From Melieria omissa (Eukaryota; Arthropoda; Insecta; Diptera; Ulidiidae): a stretch of 64,000 nt of DNA. The notes under the pieces are model-generated. The model was not told the DNA's origin. It ran no database searches and saw only the letters and a program-made list of their open reading frames with translations. A program made the translations under genes and the position numbers. Where the stretch lies: NCBI GenBank assembly GCA_963971225.1, contig OZ020269.1, positions 37,655,264 through 37,719,263 of the forward strand, in the 5' to 3' direction. Positions 34,394-44,439 of the stretch are shown here, in pieces (the first letter of the stretch is position 1; each line of letters starts with the position of its first letter).

Positions 34394-34409
34394 TACATAC
34401 ATATATGTA

Positions 34410-34967
34410 CTACTGTGTCCAAAAAATAAATAGAGATTTGAATTATCGATTATCGTGGTGTTGTGCATTATGAATTCCTTCCGCCGGGTCAAACAGTCAA
34501 CAAGGAATATTATTTGAACGTTATGCGTCGTTTGCGTAACGCTATCCGCCTAAAAAGGCCGGAATTGTGGAAAGACAATTCTTGGTTTTTACACCACCAT
34601 AATGCACCATCCCATACTGCACTCGTAATTCGTGATCATTTCGCCAAAAACTCAACCCATATCGTTCCGCAACCACCGTATTCACCTGATCTGGCGCCGT
34701 GCGACTTCTGGCTGTTCAGCAAGCTGAAAAGACCGCTCCGGGGACACCGTTTTGATACGATAGAGGAGATTCAAGCCGCAGCGAAGACGGAACTAAAGGC
34801 CTCCCGGAAAGTGACTACAATCAGTGTTTCGAAGATTGGAAAATCCCTTGGCATAAGTGCATTGCATCGGGAGGGGATTACTTTGAAGGGGACGAAATTG
34901 ATTTGGAAGAATAAATAAAGAATTTTCAAAATAAATACAATGTCACCTTATTTTTTGGATACAGTAG
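34410..34967 (+). pseudogene. mariner (DD34D) with the 5' half deleted
   Basis: Ends CTACTGTGTCCAAAAAATAA and the inverted TTATTTTTTGGATACAGTAG, TA at 34408-34409 and 34968-34969. The surviving transposase C-terminal half has VHYEFLPPGQTVNKEYYL, then FLHHHNAPSH where the family has HHDNAPSH (second catalytic Asp changed to His), then PPYSPDLAPCDFW with the third Asp. A one-base loss near 34806 shifts the frame, and the expected C-terminus is readable in another frame to about 34914. Inactive. Confidence 0.88.
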
Positions 34968-35708
34968 TATACATATACTAACATAAAATTCTTAAAACGA
35001 ATAATTAAAATGTGTTTTAAGTTATGACATTTTGAAAACTTCTTCTAATAGAATTACGAAAAACTCAAAAGACCTATTTTAAAGAGCATAACACCCCAGC
35101 TATGTAAAATAAATCCAACATTTATAAACTGTATAACGTTCCGAAATTTAATTATGATAATGAAATGAAATACCTTTCGTTTGATACCCATATCGTGTAA
35201 ATCAGTTGGAGATTAAGTGAGTTTTTTTGATAAAAACTTTGAACTTTAATGCCAAGCCACGCCTTTCATGGGCGTTTCCCAGTCAAAATTTTTAGTTTGT
35301 TAGATGCAAGAGCCAACCCTCTATATAAAAGCATACACATTTATTTTTTTCACGAGGGTTCGCTATAATGTTGTTATGGGGGTTTTGGGACATTTTTGTC
35401 GAAAACACTGTTTGAATGTATTTTTTTTGGATTAATGACTCAAGCAAATTTGTTGGTCGTTAAAATATTTACAAACTTGCCGAAGAGAGTAAGGCGATAT
35501 TCGGAACGATTTAGGACCTATTAGCATTTAAACGTTCGAAGACTTAAGCGACGCAACTCGAACTCGACTAAAATGAGCAAACTTCAAAGTCGGATTTTTC
35601 TTAAACTAGAGCCAATCCAGCCAAACGGCTGGTGGATCTCAACTCAGTATACCTATAGAAAGTCGCTCTGTAAGTCCCCCCATGTCTGAGTTTTCGACTT
35701 GCACAGTG
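34968..35708. other. No recognised gene
   Basis: AT-rich sequence containing ATACCTTTCGTTTGATACCC and CACGCCTTTCATGGGCG motifs of repeat-like character, but no ends or domains that I can assign. Confidence 0.35.
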
Positions 35709-36411
35709 TTATTGTTGAACTGGGTTGCTGCCTTCTGGCCTGTTTCGTCTAAACGCATCTTCACGAATTGTAGATAAAGGAATGTTCTCCTCTTCGCCTT
35801 CAATTTCTTGGTTTAACGCGATACTTAAAATGTTGTCCAAAAATTTTTTGGGGTAAACGTAAACAAGAGCTTCTGCGGTGTTTGGCCAGTGACAGTGTGT
35901 TCTATGCTGTTGATGCCCCACTGTATAGCGCGGACGTGTTGGTCCCAATCACGATTGTCGATGTCATCTGACATTGTGCTGAGTGCTGTATTCACCGTGC
36001 GGAATATCGTTCAATTCGCCCGTTAGCACGAGGTGTACGCTCTGCTGTTAATGCAATTTTTGCGTAATTTTCAACAAACCCCCGAAAATAACTCGTGAGT
36101 CCTAAAAATTGTTTCACTTCACGGACATTTGATGGGACACGAAAATCTTTAATTGCATGGGTTTGATTTCTCCGGGACTTATCCCCTCGCTATTAACATC
36201 ATGTCCCAGATAAGTAATTTTGTTCACAAAAAATTCACACTTGGCTAGTTTAAATGTCAAATTCATTTGAATGCAAATTTCGAAAAATTTTTCAAAGTCT
36301 TTCAACAAATTTCCTAAACTGTCACCAAATAATAATATGTCGTCCATGTAAGCTATAATGTTCTTGGCTGATGCCATTTGTACCACCGCATCAACTAGTT
36401 TCATAAATCTG

Positions 36412-36673
36412 TGGCCGTAAGAAATAACAGCCAAAGTCGATTTTATGAAGTTTTCAGGAGAGCACTTTTAATTTATTTATTTAATTAATTAATTATCTTG
36501 ATTTTGCTTTAGCTTTAACTAGATAAATTTTAGATTTTTGGGCGTAAAACATTCATTTTATGAGCAAAGGCCATAGAATTTTGTGTAGTAGTACATTTGA
36601 ATACGACGAATGCAATGGTGGTAATAACTCAATTTTGTCTTAACTCGACTTTGGCTGTTATTCCTTACGGCCA
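36412..36673. mobile_element. MITE in the reverse transcriptase of the gypsy remnant
   Basis: Inverted ends TGGCCGTAAGAAATAACAGC and GCTGTTATTCCTTACGGCCA, extending through CAAAGTCGA, about 29 bp. It separates AVFQ from RFMKLVDAVVQ in the reverse transcriptase frame. A 3-bp CTG/CAG duplication is possible. No coding sequence. Confidence 0.75.
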
Positions 36674-37262
36674 CTGAAATACTGCCGGAGCATTAAAGAG
36701 ACCGAACGGCATTCGTTTGTATTGATAGTGACCGGCACATGTTACGAATGAAGTCAAATGACGCCATGAGTTCGGTACTGGTATTTGGTGATATCCGTTC
36801 ATCATGTCTATTACGATGAATAACTTGTTATCATAAATCAAATTTATATTTTCTTCTATATTTGACATAGGGAACACTTCACGTACTGTATTTTTAACAA
36901 GCTTACGGTAATCAACAACCATGCGAAATTCACCGTCTTTCTTTGGAATGAGAAATGCGCAAATTCGGAAGAGGAATATTCAATGATGTAGTTTTTTTAA
37001 TTTTTGTTCGCAAGTGAAATGGTACACGGAATGGTTTTTGATTAACAACTTTCTTTTCATTTTTTAGTTTCATTTTCATTTTAATCAAATTCGTTTCATT
37101 CGAATTCGAATCCGCATTCAGACAACTACTTGGGAAAACACTGCGAATATCTTCGATATCAGCGTTTTGAGTGAGCCCATTGCCGACATTTAAACGGCGG
37201 ACTTTCGGTGTTGGTGCCATGTTAGCACGTTCATGTTCACGTTTACGCGGACGCTTGCAGTC

Positions 37263-38486
37263 AATGATAACATGATGCGAAACTGAGAGCGCTCGACCAC
37301 AATACATACTCAAAATCCGCACTTATACACCGATAATATCAGACCCTAAGGTTGATTTTGCCAAACATCAGACCCGGAGGTTGCACAGGAACGTACTGTT
37401 GATTTCCCATTCAAGGGCCATGGCGAGGGTTGCGTTTACTTTCAATTTTTTAAACATTGGAAAATCAATTTTAATTTCTTTGTAACTATGTAATCTTTTG
37501 GAAGACAAGTGATTAAAAAGTTACAATATTTCCCGAAAACCAGTCAAAAGTGTTTTAATACGTGTTTAACACATTTTTTATTCAGCTTTTATTGAATTTT
37601 ATTCGTGAAATTCGTGAAAGCTCCAGAGGAGTTTTTGCGATAATTGCGACAGCCATATTTTGCTATCCCTTTTTATACGGGTGCGCATATTATATATACA
37701 TATATATATGTTATATATATATGTATATGTATATAATATATGTATATATGATATGCGCACCCGTATAAAAAGGGATAGCAAAATATGGCTGTCGCAATTA
37801 TAATATAATATAGATATATGCATATATATACATATGTTTTCTGATACGATTTTATAATCGCGAAGTAGCAGACTATACTTATAAACATAAATTGTTTACT
37901 GTCCGACATTTATAAGTTTCTGCTACTTCTGGTTTTTGTGGTCCGTTTAGTCCGTGTTTTTTTCGAATTGGGAAACAAACGCATTAAATCCTTTTTTTTT
38001 ATTTGTTCCTCATTGTTAAAAAAATTGTTAAAATGTTACAAAATCGTTTAAAAAAAATCGGTTACGCGCCGTATTGCCTCAGTGGTGGTTCGGAAAATGC
38101 AAATTAGTTATTATTAGTTTTTACATATGCACAAAGAAATAAGGATTTCTTTTTTACATCTTTATATCTCTGCATATTACAACTTTTCCCTAACATTTTC
38201 ATTTAAATTAAATAATTTTGATCATTTCATATATTTTTTCCTTATTTTACACTGCTTCGTACAATAAGACTGCGAACATACTTTTTTACAAGTACATAAA
38301 AATTGCAACCCCGCGTTAGGAACAAATTTGCAAGTCAGCTGCTTGCTACAATACGAATTGTTCCACAAAGAGAGAAAGCTGGCAGGGTTGACGATTTTCT
38401 TTTCAGCTCACACGGATTGTGTTCGTGTGACCAAAAAAAACGACAAAATTTCGTCAATCCTCTCAGTTTCGCATCATGTTATCATT
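37263..38486. mobile_element. TIR element with 10-bp target duplication (Mutator-like size)
   Basis: A 27-bp perfect inverted repeat (AATGATAACATGATGCGAAA..., mirrored ...TTTCGCATCATGTTATCATT) is flanked by GCTTGCAGTC on both sides (37253-37262, 38487-38496). It interrupts the gag zinc-knuckle codons of the gypsy remnant, which read through once the element is ignored. A duplication of 10 bp suits Mutator-like elements, but no transposase was found. A hairpin element sits inside. Confidence 0.78.
37641..37800. repeat. Perfect hairpin, 50-bp arms around an AT-rich loop
   Basis: The arms TAATTGCGACAGCCATATTT... and the exact inverse ...AAATATGGCTGTCGCAATTA are about 50 bp each; the centre is (AT/GT)n. 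TA ends are consistent with a Tc1/mariner-type snap-back MITE inside the 37263-38486 element. The apparent ORFs on both strands are artefacts of the palindrome. Confidence 0.88.
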
Positions 38487-39367
38487 GCTTGCAGTCGCGA
38501 GCAATATGGCCAATTTCGCGGCAGTTGAAGCACATTCTTGTTTCGGCGCGCTTATTTTGATATTCTACATGGTATTTTTTTTATTAACGCGCATGTAGTT
38601 TCGGTTGGTGCCCGAATTCGCGAAAAAATGAAATAGATTTTTCTGTTGCTCAATGAAGTTAATATGGGCCTTTATTTGCGCTAAAAGTTCCTGAAACGCT
38701 TTGGAACTCGAAAATTAACCCGTTACTGCCGTAGTCAGTTCTTTGTCTTCTAGGCCGAAGACAATAAAACCTTTTGCGCACTTGTCACTGAATCCACCAT
38801 TTCGTGCAAGTGCCAGGACGTCATAAAAATATTTCTCAATACTTTCATCGCGAATGATTACGAAAAGTAATTTAACAAATTTATTTATTTATATTTATTA
38901 TAATTTATTTTTGGAAAAAATATCGCACTTCTGATTTATTGTGTAAATTTTCCGTGTTTGCCGATAACACACCGGCACGCCCGTTTAATAGTCTATCACT
39001 CGAATTACTAAACTCAATGACGACTAGTGCCGGTGTGCTACGAATGTAGGTGAACAAGTGTTTTATTTTGAAGGTATGCCATGAGACGGAATTTTTCTCA
39101 TGGATTGCTCACGAATATAATTTTACCAGTTTATATGCTACAGTATCTTTTTCTTTAACAAATAGATATATCAAAACGCGTTTTATATATATCCCGTGTA
39201 AAATCTCCATGTGTTTGAGTCAGGATACTGCATTATATCGTTGCAATATTTGCATTGGTCAAGCAGTTGAAGCAGATCCATAAGTAACGTATAAATTTAA
39301 AATTTTTTTTAATTTTCTTGCTTTAATGAAGCTGAAACTCGCTATTTACTTATTTACTCTAATAATA

Positions 39368-40623
39368 GGGGGTTAATTCATGCGGTTTTCTAACAGATGG
39401 CGTAATTTGATTTTGTGAACAGTGATTCACCTTTCCAAATATGTGTTGGAATGCTATCGTCATATAGTTTCAGAATCAGTATGTGTCATTTAGCTGAAGC
39501 GTTAACAACAATACTTTTTTTTACTCTGAAAATGTAGAATTTTGTGCCGAATAAAGTGTTTTTGCGGGGAGTACTTCTTCATTACTTCAATATGAAGTAA
39601 AAGGCTGCCGAAAGTCATCGTATTTTGGTGGAAGTGTATGGTGTGCATGCTCTAGCTGAGCGTACGTGCCAGAAGTGGTTTGCACGGTTTAAAAGTGGCA
39701 ATTTTGACTTGGAGGACGATGAACGGCCCGGACAGCCAAAAAAGTTTAAAAATTCGAGACATTGCTCGACCAAGATCCATCCCAAATGCAAGAAGAACTT
39801 GCAAAATCACTTAGCGTCGCTCAACAAACCATTTCCGATCGTCTAAAAGCAATGGGAATGATCCGGAAGGTAGGCCATTGGGTGCCGTATGAATTGAAGC
39901 CAAGAGACGTCGAACGCCGATTTTTCACGTGTGAACAACTGCTTCAACGGCACAAAAGAAAAAGTTGTTTGCATCGAATTGTCACTGGCGATGAAAAGTG
40001 GGTCCATTACGATAATCCAAAACGTCGGGCAACGTATGGATACCCCGGCCATGCATCATGATCGACGGCCGTTCAGAATATTCATGGCCTGAAGGTTATG
40101 CTGTGTATGTGGTGGGACCAGCTGGGTGTGATATATTATGAGCTGTTGAAACCGAATGAAACGATCACAGGGGAAGTCTACCGAAAACAATTGATGCGTT
40201 TGAGCCGAGCACTGCGCGAAAAACGGCCGAAATATGAACAAAGGCACAGCAAGGTAATTTTGCAACATGACAATGCTCGGCCACATGTTGCACAGGTCGT
40301 CAAAACCTACCTTGAAACGCTCAAATGCCAATGTCCAGACCTTGCGCCATCCGATTACTATCTCTTCCGATCAATGCAACATGGCCTGGCTGACCAGCAC
40401 TTCTCCAATTATGAAGAAGTCTAAAATTGGATCGATTCGTGGATAGCGGAAAAGCCGGCCGAATTTTTCAGAAAGGGTGTTCGTGAATTGCCAGAAAATG
40501 GGAAAAAGTTATAGCTAGTGATAGACAATACTTTGAATATTAAATTTGTAACCATTTTCCACAATAAAGCTTCAATTTTCCCCAAAAAAATCGAGTTAAT
40601 TCCCACGAATTAACCGCTACCCC
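39368..40623 (+). mobile_element. mariner element, nearly full length
   Basis: TA-flanked; left GGGGGTTAATTCATGCGG, right (read inward) GGGGTAGCGGTTAATTCGTG, i.e. alignable inverted ends with a 5-bp gap. Contains one transposase pseudogene. About 38890-39367, to the left, shows only a 12-bp inverted repeat (ACACACCGGCAC) and no gene. Confidence 0.72.
39592..40514 (+). pseudogene. mariner (DD34D) transposase with frameshifts
   Basis: The N-terminal helix-turn-helix region (HRILVEVYGVHALAERTCQK, WFARFKSGNFDLEDDERPG) is followed by a frameshift near 39750, then IVTGDEKWVHYDNPK (first Asp), VILQHDNARPHVA (second Asp) and CPDLAPSDYYLF (third Asp). Between the last two a short deletion removes the usual HPPYSP. 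Stops lie at the third codon (TAA), at 40060 and near 40423. The remaining C-terminus WIDSWIAEKPAEFFRKGV is family-like. All three Asp survive, but the frame is dead. Confidence 0.88.
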
Positions 40624-40988
40624 TATTCTATTTTTATCGTTTTACGTAAATAAAATGTAGGCAAGTAAAAGAAATCAATGTATTCACACTTTCTGGTTTT
40701 TTTATATCCTTAACAACAATCCTTGACTATCCTCTTGCTTACACCATGTTCTGGCCAGATCATGGGAGGTTCAACTACAGTCGAACTTCCCTATAATGAA
40801 TTCGCACGGGACCAAAAAAAAGTTTCATTATATAGAAGTTATGATTTTTGTTCATATTTTTTTTAAATAAGGTATTTTAGTTTGGATTACACCCTTCCAT
40901 TCTTCCTCAACAAAGCCTTCTAATACATTTAGAGACTTGAAAACATTATTCGGTACGTTGCTCTTCATCTCCACAAAGGTTCGAAGTA

Positions 40989-41739
40989 CAGCTAACCCTC
41001 CTACAACGCGGGGAATAGGTTCCCAAAAAATGCCGCGTTGTAAGAAATCGTGTTGTAGGAGATATGAACTCCATACAAAAATCAGAGTTTGGTTCCAAAG
41101 TAAAAAATTTTTCAATAAAATATTGGAATTTTTATAGTAAAAATATGTGCTTAATATATTTTTGTGTATTTATTTGTTGAGTCATAAGAACATACATATT
41201 ATGTAATTTAATAACACTTCATTTATTTAAACAAAAACAAAACAAAATAAAATAAAATTTCAATTCTACGTAATTTTTTCGCAATTTTTTACACGCGTTT
41301 TTAGATTGATGCTCTTATTTGCAATTGCGACAACAAACTAACAAAATTACTACATCAAATGAAAGTAGCATAAATCGTTGTGTGATGTTAGAACCGCGGG
41401 AAAACCCCTTTTTTTTATTTTGTCGTTGTTGAACATTATTTTGACAGCTCTGTTGGACAAGAGACTACACAATTACTTATTTGATTGTCAATTTGTAAAC
41501 ACATGTTAAAGTGTAGGGTGGCAATGCTATAAAAAAGATAGGTATCAAAGTATGAACAAAATGCAAAGAATTTTATTTGGGAAAGAAAACCTTTTTCAAA
41601 TTAAAATAGTAAATACATATGAAAAAATTTTCGTAAAAATCACGTTGTAAGAGTAGCGTTGTAAGAAAATGTCCGCATTTTGGGAACCGCGTTGTAGCGA
41701 AAACGCGTTATAGGAACCCGCGTTGTAGGAGGGTTACCT
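40989..41739. mobile_element. pogo-like element nested in another
   Basis: CAGCTAACCCTCCTACAACG at the left and CGTTGTAGGAGGGTTACCTG at the right with TA outside. The GCGTTGTA(A/G) motif recurs several times near both ends. No intact coding sequence. Confidence 0.82.
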
Positions 41740-41941
41740 GTACATCAAAAGAAGCAAACTGCTTGGCAATATTTCTTTTGTTTTATTTTTGTTACTCCCT
41801 CTTCAACTTTATTATTTATTAATAACTTTTTTTCGAGAGAAATGCTACTTCGCTGCGGCAAACAACTCAAAACAAAATTGTTAGTGATGTGACTTTCTTC
41901 TTCTTATGCTGTTGTTACTTTTAACTTCTGGGGTTCCCCTA

Positions 41942-41990
41942 GGTTAGGTAAGGTAAGACAGGCGGCTTGGTGGTTCTCAGCAAGCCGCCT
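41942..41990 (-). mobile_element. 49-bp insert with 12-bp target duplication and hairpin
   Basis: GGGGTTCCCCTA repeats exactly at 41930-41941 and 41991-42002. The insert contains a perfect AGGCGGCTTG...CAAGCCGCCT stem; on the minus strand it ends in TTACCTTACCTAACC, like a retroposon tail. Probably a severely 5'-truncated retroposon. Confidence 0.65.
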
Positions 41991-42465
41991 GGGGTTCCCC
42001 TAAATATGTTTTACTTTTTTTCGGTATTCAGTGTTGTTAATATGCGTCACAGAAAAAACATGGAAAAAGAGAGATCAAAATGCACTTAGAATAGAACGAT
42101 AAAGCTGTGTCTTTAAAATAAATTAATTATACGGAGAACTTCATTATATAGAAGTTCACTATAGCGAAGTTCGACTGTATTAGGTTTTAAGTGGGTGGTC
42201 ACAGAAGATATAAAGCAAATAGTAAAAATGTTTCACAATTCGATATTGTTACATCAAATTAGAAAAAGGCATTTTTCGACCCAGGGGGATCCATCGCCTA
42301 ATCCCCCCCTGAGGACGCCACTGCAGGTAGGCCTTGCTGAGCACGTAGGTTATGGTTCTGGAAAATACCGTGCCAAGCGAAACCGGTTTTAACGAGATAC
42401 GTACATAAATACTTGTTTCAAATATACAGATGAGTGATTAAAATGACATTTACATGTAAGTATAT

Positions 42466-42878
42466 TGATACGATGAGAAATTCTGTGCCGCACTGTACAG
42501 GAATGCCTTTCTCCGCACGAATGTTTTCCAAGCATACTTTTAGGCATGCACTGTGAAGTACAGCAAAACTGTTATAAATTCGCTTGTTATAGTCCGATAT
42601 GGCAAGGATGGTTCTCGAAATGGGCTGTGCGAGAATGGTCGAGCGCTTTCCAATTAGAAGTTGCAAGAAACTTCGGCGCGATAAGAAAAGTGGTATAAAA
42701 GCAGCAGTGTGTAGCACAATGGGTCTGTCTGTGTTAAGCAAGCAAAGTGGTAACAAGTGTAGATACAAGCGAAGCGTAAATCTGCGAAATAAAGTGATTG
42801 TTGATCTTTGCTGAGTAATTAAAGTTGTTTTATTTTCAAAACCAATCCAAACGAACCTGTGAAAGTAAATTCGTAACA
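42466..42878 (+). repeat. 5' LTR of the Ty3/gypsy element
   Basis: Begins TGATACGATGAG and ends TTCGTAACA (TG...CA). GGTATAAAAGCAG near 42690 is a good TATA box, and AATAAAG near 42789 could serve as polyadenylation signal. Confidence 0.95.
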
Positions 42879-42880
42879 TT

Positions 42881-42893
42881 TGGTGTCAGAAGT
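42881..42893 (+). other. Primer binding site
   Basis: TGGTGTCAGAAGT two bases after the 5' LTR; complementary to the 3' end of tRNA-Leu types that end ACTTCTGACACCA (from memory of tRNA sequences). This is where minus-strand DNA synthesis would be primed. Confidence 0.7.
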
Positions 42894-42957
42894 TCGGATT
42901 TTGTTACTAAAGATAAACAAAGAATAAATAAATAAATAAAATTATTAAAACACAGAC

Positions 42958-44439
42958 ATGGTTAAACTCGAGCTGCTGAAGGTGGACCAGCTGAAGAAAG
43001 AGCTGGCTGCCTGGAATTTGCCGACTGCTGGCGGAAAGGTGGAGTTGCAGCTGCGCTTGCGAGAGGCGTGCGAATCACGAGGCATCGATTGGGCTGCACA
43101 TGAGTTCGGAACGCAGGAACAAGAGGCGTCGGCCAAGGTGGAGGAATCGTCTGTTGGTGCTGCGTCATTGCAAAGTACGACTGCAGCGGCTGCGCCACTA
43201 CAAGCAATGGACATGAGCCAGCTTATGGTTGCACTTAAAGGCATGTTTGAGACTTCCAACCGTGAAATGGCAGCCAAAATGGAAAATGAAAATCGTGAAA
43301 TGTCGGCGCAAATTGCAGCGAAACTAGAAAGTACGAATCAAGAAATAGTGAAAATGGAATCGGCGAACCGAGAAGTAGCGGAGCGAATGGAAACCAAGCT
43401 TCAGGAAAATTCTGCGCGCTTGGAGCAGAAAGTGGAAGAAGTCTCAAACAAGCTTGATGTGAAGGTGGAGCACCTGGGAGCGCAAGTGGAACACTTGGAT
43501 AGACGAGTCGACGGCCTGGATGATTCTCTGAACAGACGAGTTAATGACTTGGATGATTCCTTGAACAAACGAGTTGACAGTCTGGAGGATTCAGTAAACA
43601 GGAAAATCGACGAGCGGCTTAGAGAGGTACAGCCACGAGAATGTTTGCCGCCGGCTCCGGAAAGTTTTGCCACCCGAACAGAAGTGCCTACTTATGATGG
43701 TGCTACGCCGTTCGATACATTCAAACTGCAATTCGACTTAGCTGCTTTGGAAAATCAGTGGACCGATATCAGGAAGGGTCGGAGATTGGCACTGGCGCTG
43801 AAAGGTCCTGCGGCTGAGGTAATGAAATCAGTTCCGGAATGTTTGAGAAGTGATTATGAGGCCGTCATGAGAGCGTTGGCAGCGAAGTACAGCAACGAGC
43901 ACAACCATACGCTGTACTACTGTGAGCTGAAGAACCGCAGACAAAGAGCCAGCGAGGCGCTGCAGACATATGCAGCAGACATTGAGCGGCTCGTACAGTT
44001 GTGCTACCCAAAATTCGGCGCTGATGATCTTGAGAGGATGAAGATTGAGTCGTTCATTGAAGGTCTTCATGATCCGGAGACACGTCGCAGTGCGTTGATG
44101 ATGGGCAAGCCGACATTTAAGGAAACGGTGACCAGCGCGATGACATATGAGGCGACATGGATTGGGAGCAGCCGGTATACACCTGCAAGGATACGCCAAA
44201 TCCAGCCGGACAGCGACATTTTGATCAAGGCCATAAGCTCTGAGACACCGGGCAGGCCACGGGTTGTCTCCACTAAAGTGGTTTGCTGGACATGTGGCAA
44301 GCAAGGTCACATATCGCGAGACTGCCGCCAACGAAAGAGGCGTTCCCGTTCTCGATCGCAATCGCCTGAAGCGAGGAATACTGACGATCGAGGCCCAGCC
44401 AACAAGCGCAGGGCTGAGGACGACGAGTCGTTAAACTAA
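42958..44439 (+). CDS. Ty3/gypsy Gag, 493 residues
   Basis: Intact ORF encoding the structural capsid/nucleocapsid protein. Residues about 7-40 (VDQLKKELAAWNLPTAGGKV) form a SAP-like DNA-binding motif, unusual as a Gag N-terminus. Residues about 90-230 are a long coiled coil with near-repeats (DSLNRRVNDLDDSLNKRVD). The middle holds the gag capsid-like region (DAFKLQF-type start, WTDIRKGRRLALALKG). One CCHC zinc knuckle (CWTCGKQGHISRDC) lies at about residues 442-455, followed by an arginine/serine-rich tail. The ATG at 42958 follows the primer site by about 65 bp. The pol frame opens at 44418 and overlaps the end of gag by about 20 bp in the -1 frame, fitting frameshift expression. Confidence 0.93.
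   Translation: MVKLELLKVDQLKKELAAWNLPTAGGKVELQLRLREACESRGIDWAAHEFGTQEQEASAKVEESSVGAASLQSTTAAAAPLQAMDMSQLMVALKGMFETSNREMAAKMENENREMSAQIAAKLESTNQEIVKMESANREVAERMETKLQENSARLEQKVEEVSNKLDVKVEHLGAQVEHLDRRVDGLDDSLNRRVNDLDDSLNKRVDSLEDSVNRKIDERLREVQPRECLPPAPESFATRTEVPTYDGATPFDTFKLQFDLAALENQWTDIRKGRRLALALKGPAAEVMKSVPECLRSDYEAVMRALAAKYSNEHNHTLYYCELKNRRQRASEALQTYAADIERLVQLCYPKFGADDLERMKIESFIEGLHDPETRRSALMMGKPTFKETVTSAMTYEATWIGSSRYTPARIRQIQPDSDILIKAISSETPGRPRVVSTKVVCWTCGKQGHISRDCRQRKRRSRSRSQSPEARNTDDRGPANKRRAEDDESLN

Larger units (their letters stand above)
35709..38870 (-). pseudogene. Decayed Ty3/gypsy retrotransposon remnant (gag-pol)
   Basis: Read right to left: a gag segment (about 38870-38590; YFYDVLALARNGGFSDKC, FIVFGLEDKELTTAV), a CCHC knuckle (CFNCREIGHIARDC, about 38550-38497) split by an insertion and resuming at 37262 with KRPRKREHE. 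Then come reverse transcriptase (36922-36665: VVDYRKLVKNTVREVFPMS, KRMPFGLFNAPAVFQ) and, after a MITE, NIIAYMDDILLFG with the catalytic Asp pair (36411-36114). Last is an integrase C-terminal part (about 36050-35709: DWDQHVRAIQWGINS). Protease, RNase H and most of integrase are deleted, and no LTRs were recognised. Inactive. Confidence 0.8.
40778..42177. mobile_element. pogo-like element, 1.4 kb, hosting a second one
   Basis: Ends CAGTCGAACTTCCCTATAAT and the inverted CACTATAGCGAAGTTCGACTG, TA outside (40776-40777, 42178-42179). TTCATTATATAGAAGTT motifs recur near both ends. No transposase was recognised. Interrupted by the element at 40989-41739 and a 49-bp insert at 41942. Confidence 0.8.
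33357..42323. mobile_element. Outer hAT-like element expanded by nested insertions
   Basis: CAGTGGCGTCCCCAG at the left mirrors CTGAGGACGCCACTG at the right. Flanking 8-mers CAGGTAGA (33349-33356) and CAGGTAGG (42324-42331) match at 7 of 8 positions. About 120 bp of left end and about 145 bp of right end remain; between them lie at least six other elements. No hAT transposase was seen, so it was probably a short MITE. Confidence 0.65.

Noticed and set aside
37562..37909. Overlapping ORFs rich in Tyr/Ile
   Set aside because: Generated by the AT microsatellite and perfect hairpin at 37641-37800.
38303..38560. Plus-strand ORFs near 38.3-38.5 kb
   Set aside because: Shadow of the minus-strand gag zinc-knuckle region and of an inserted TIR element.
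40852..41115. Minus-strand ORF as a pogo transposase C-terminus
   Set aside because: It spans the junction of two nested elements and only a vague EEEW motif is visible.
41941..41956. TTAGG-like telomeric repeats (GGTTAGGTAAGG)
   Set aside because: Only two to three degenerate units; flies lack TTAGG telomeres and the context (12-bp duplication) indicates a retroposon tail.
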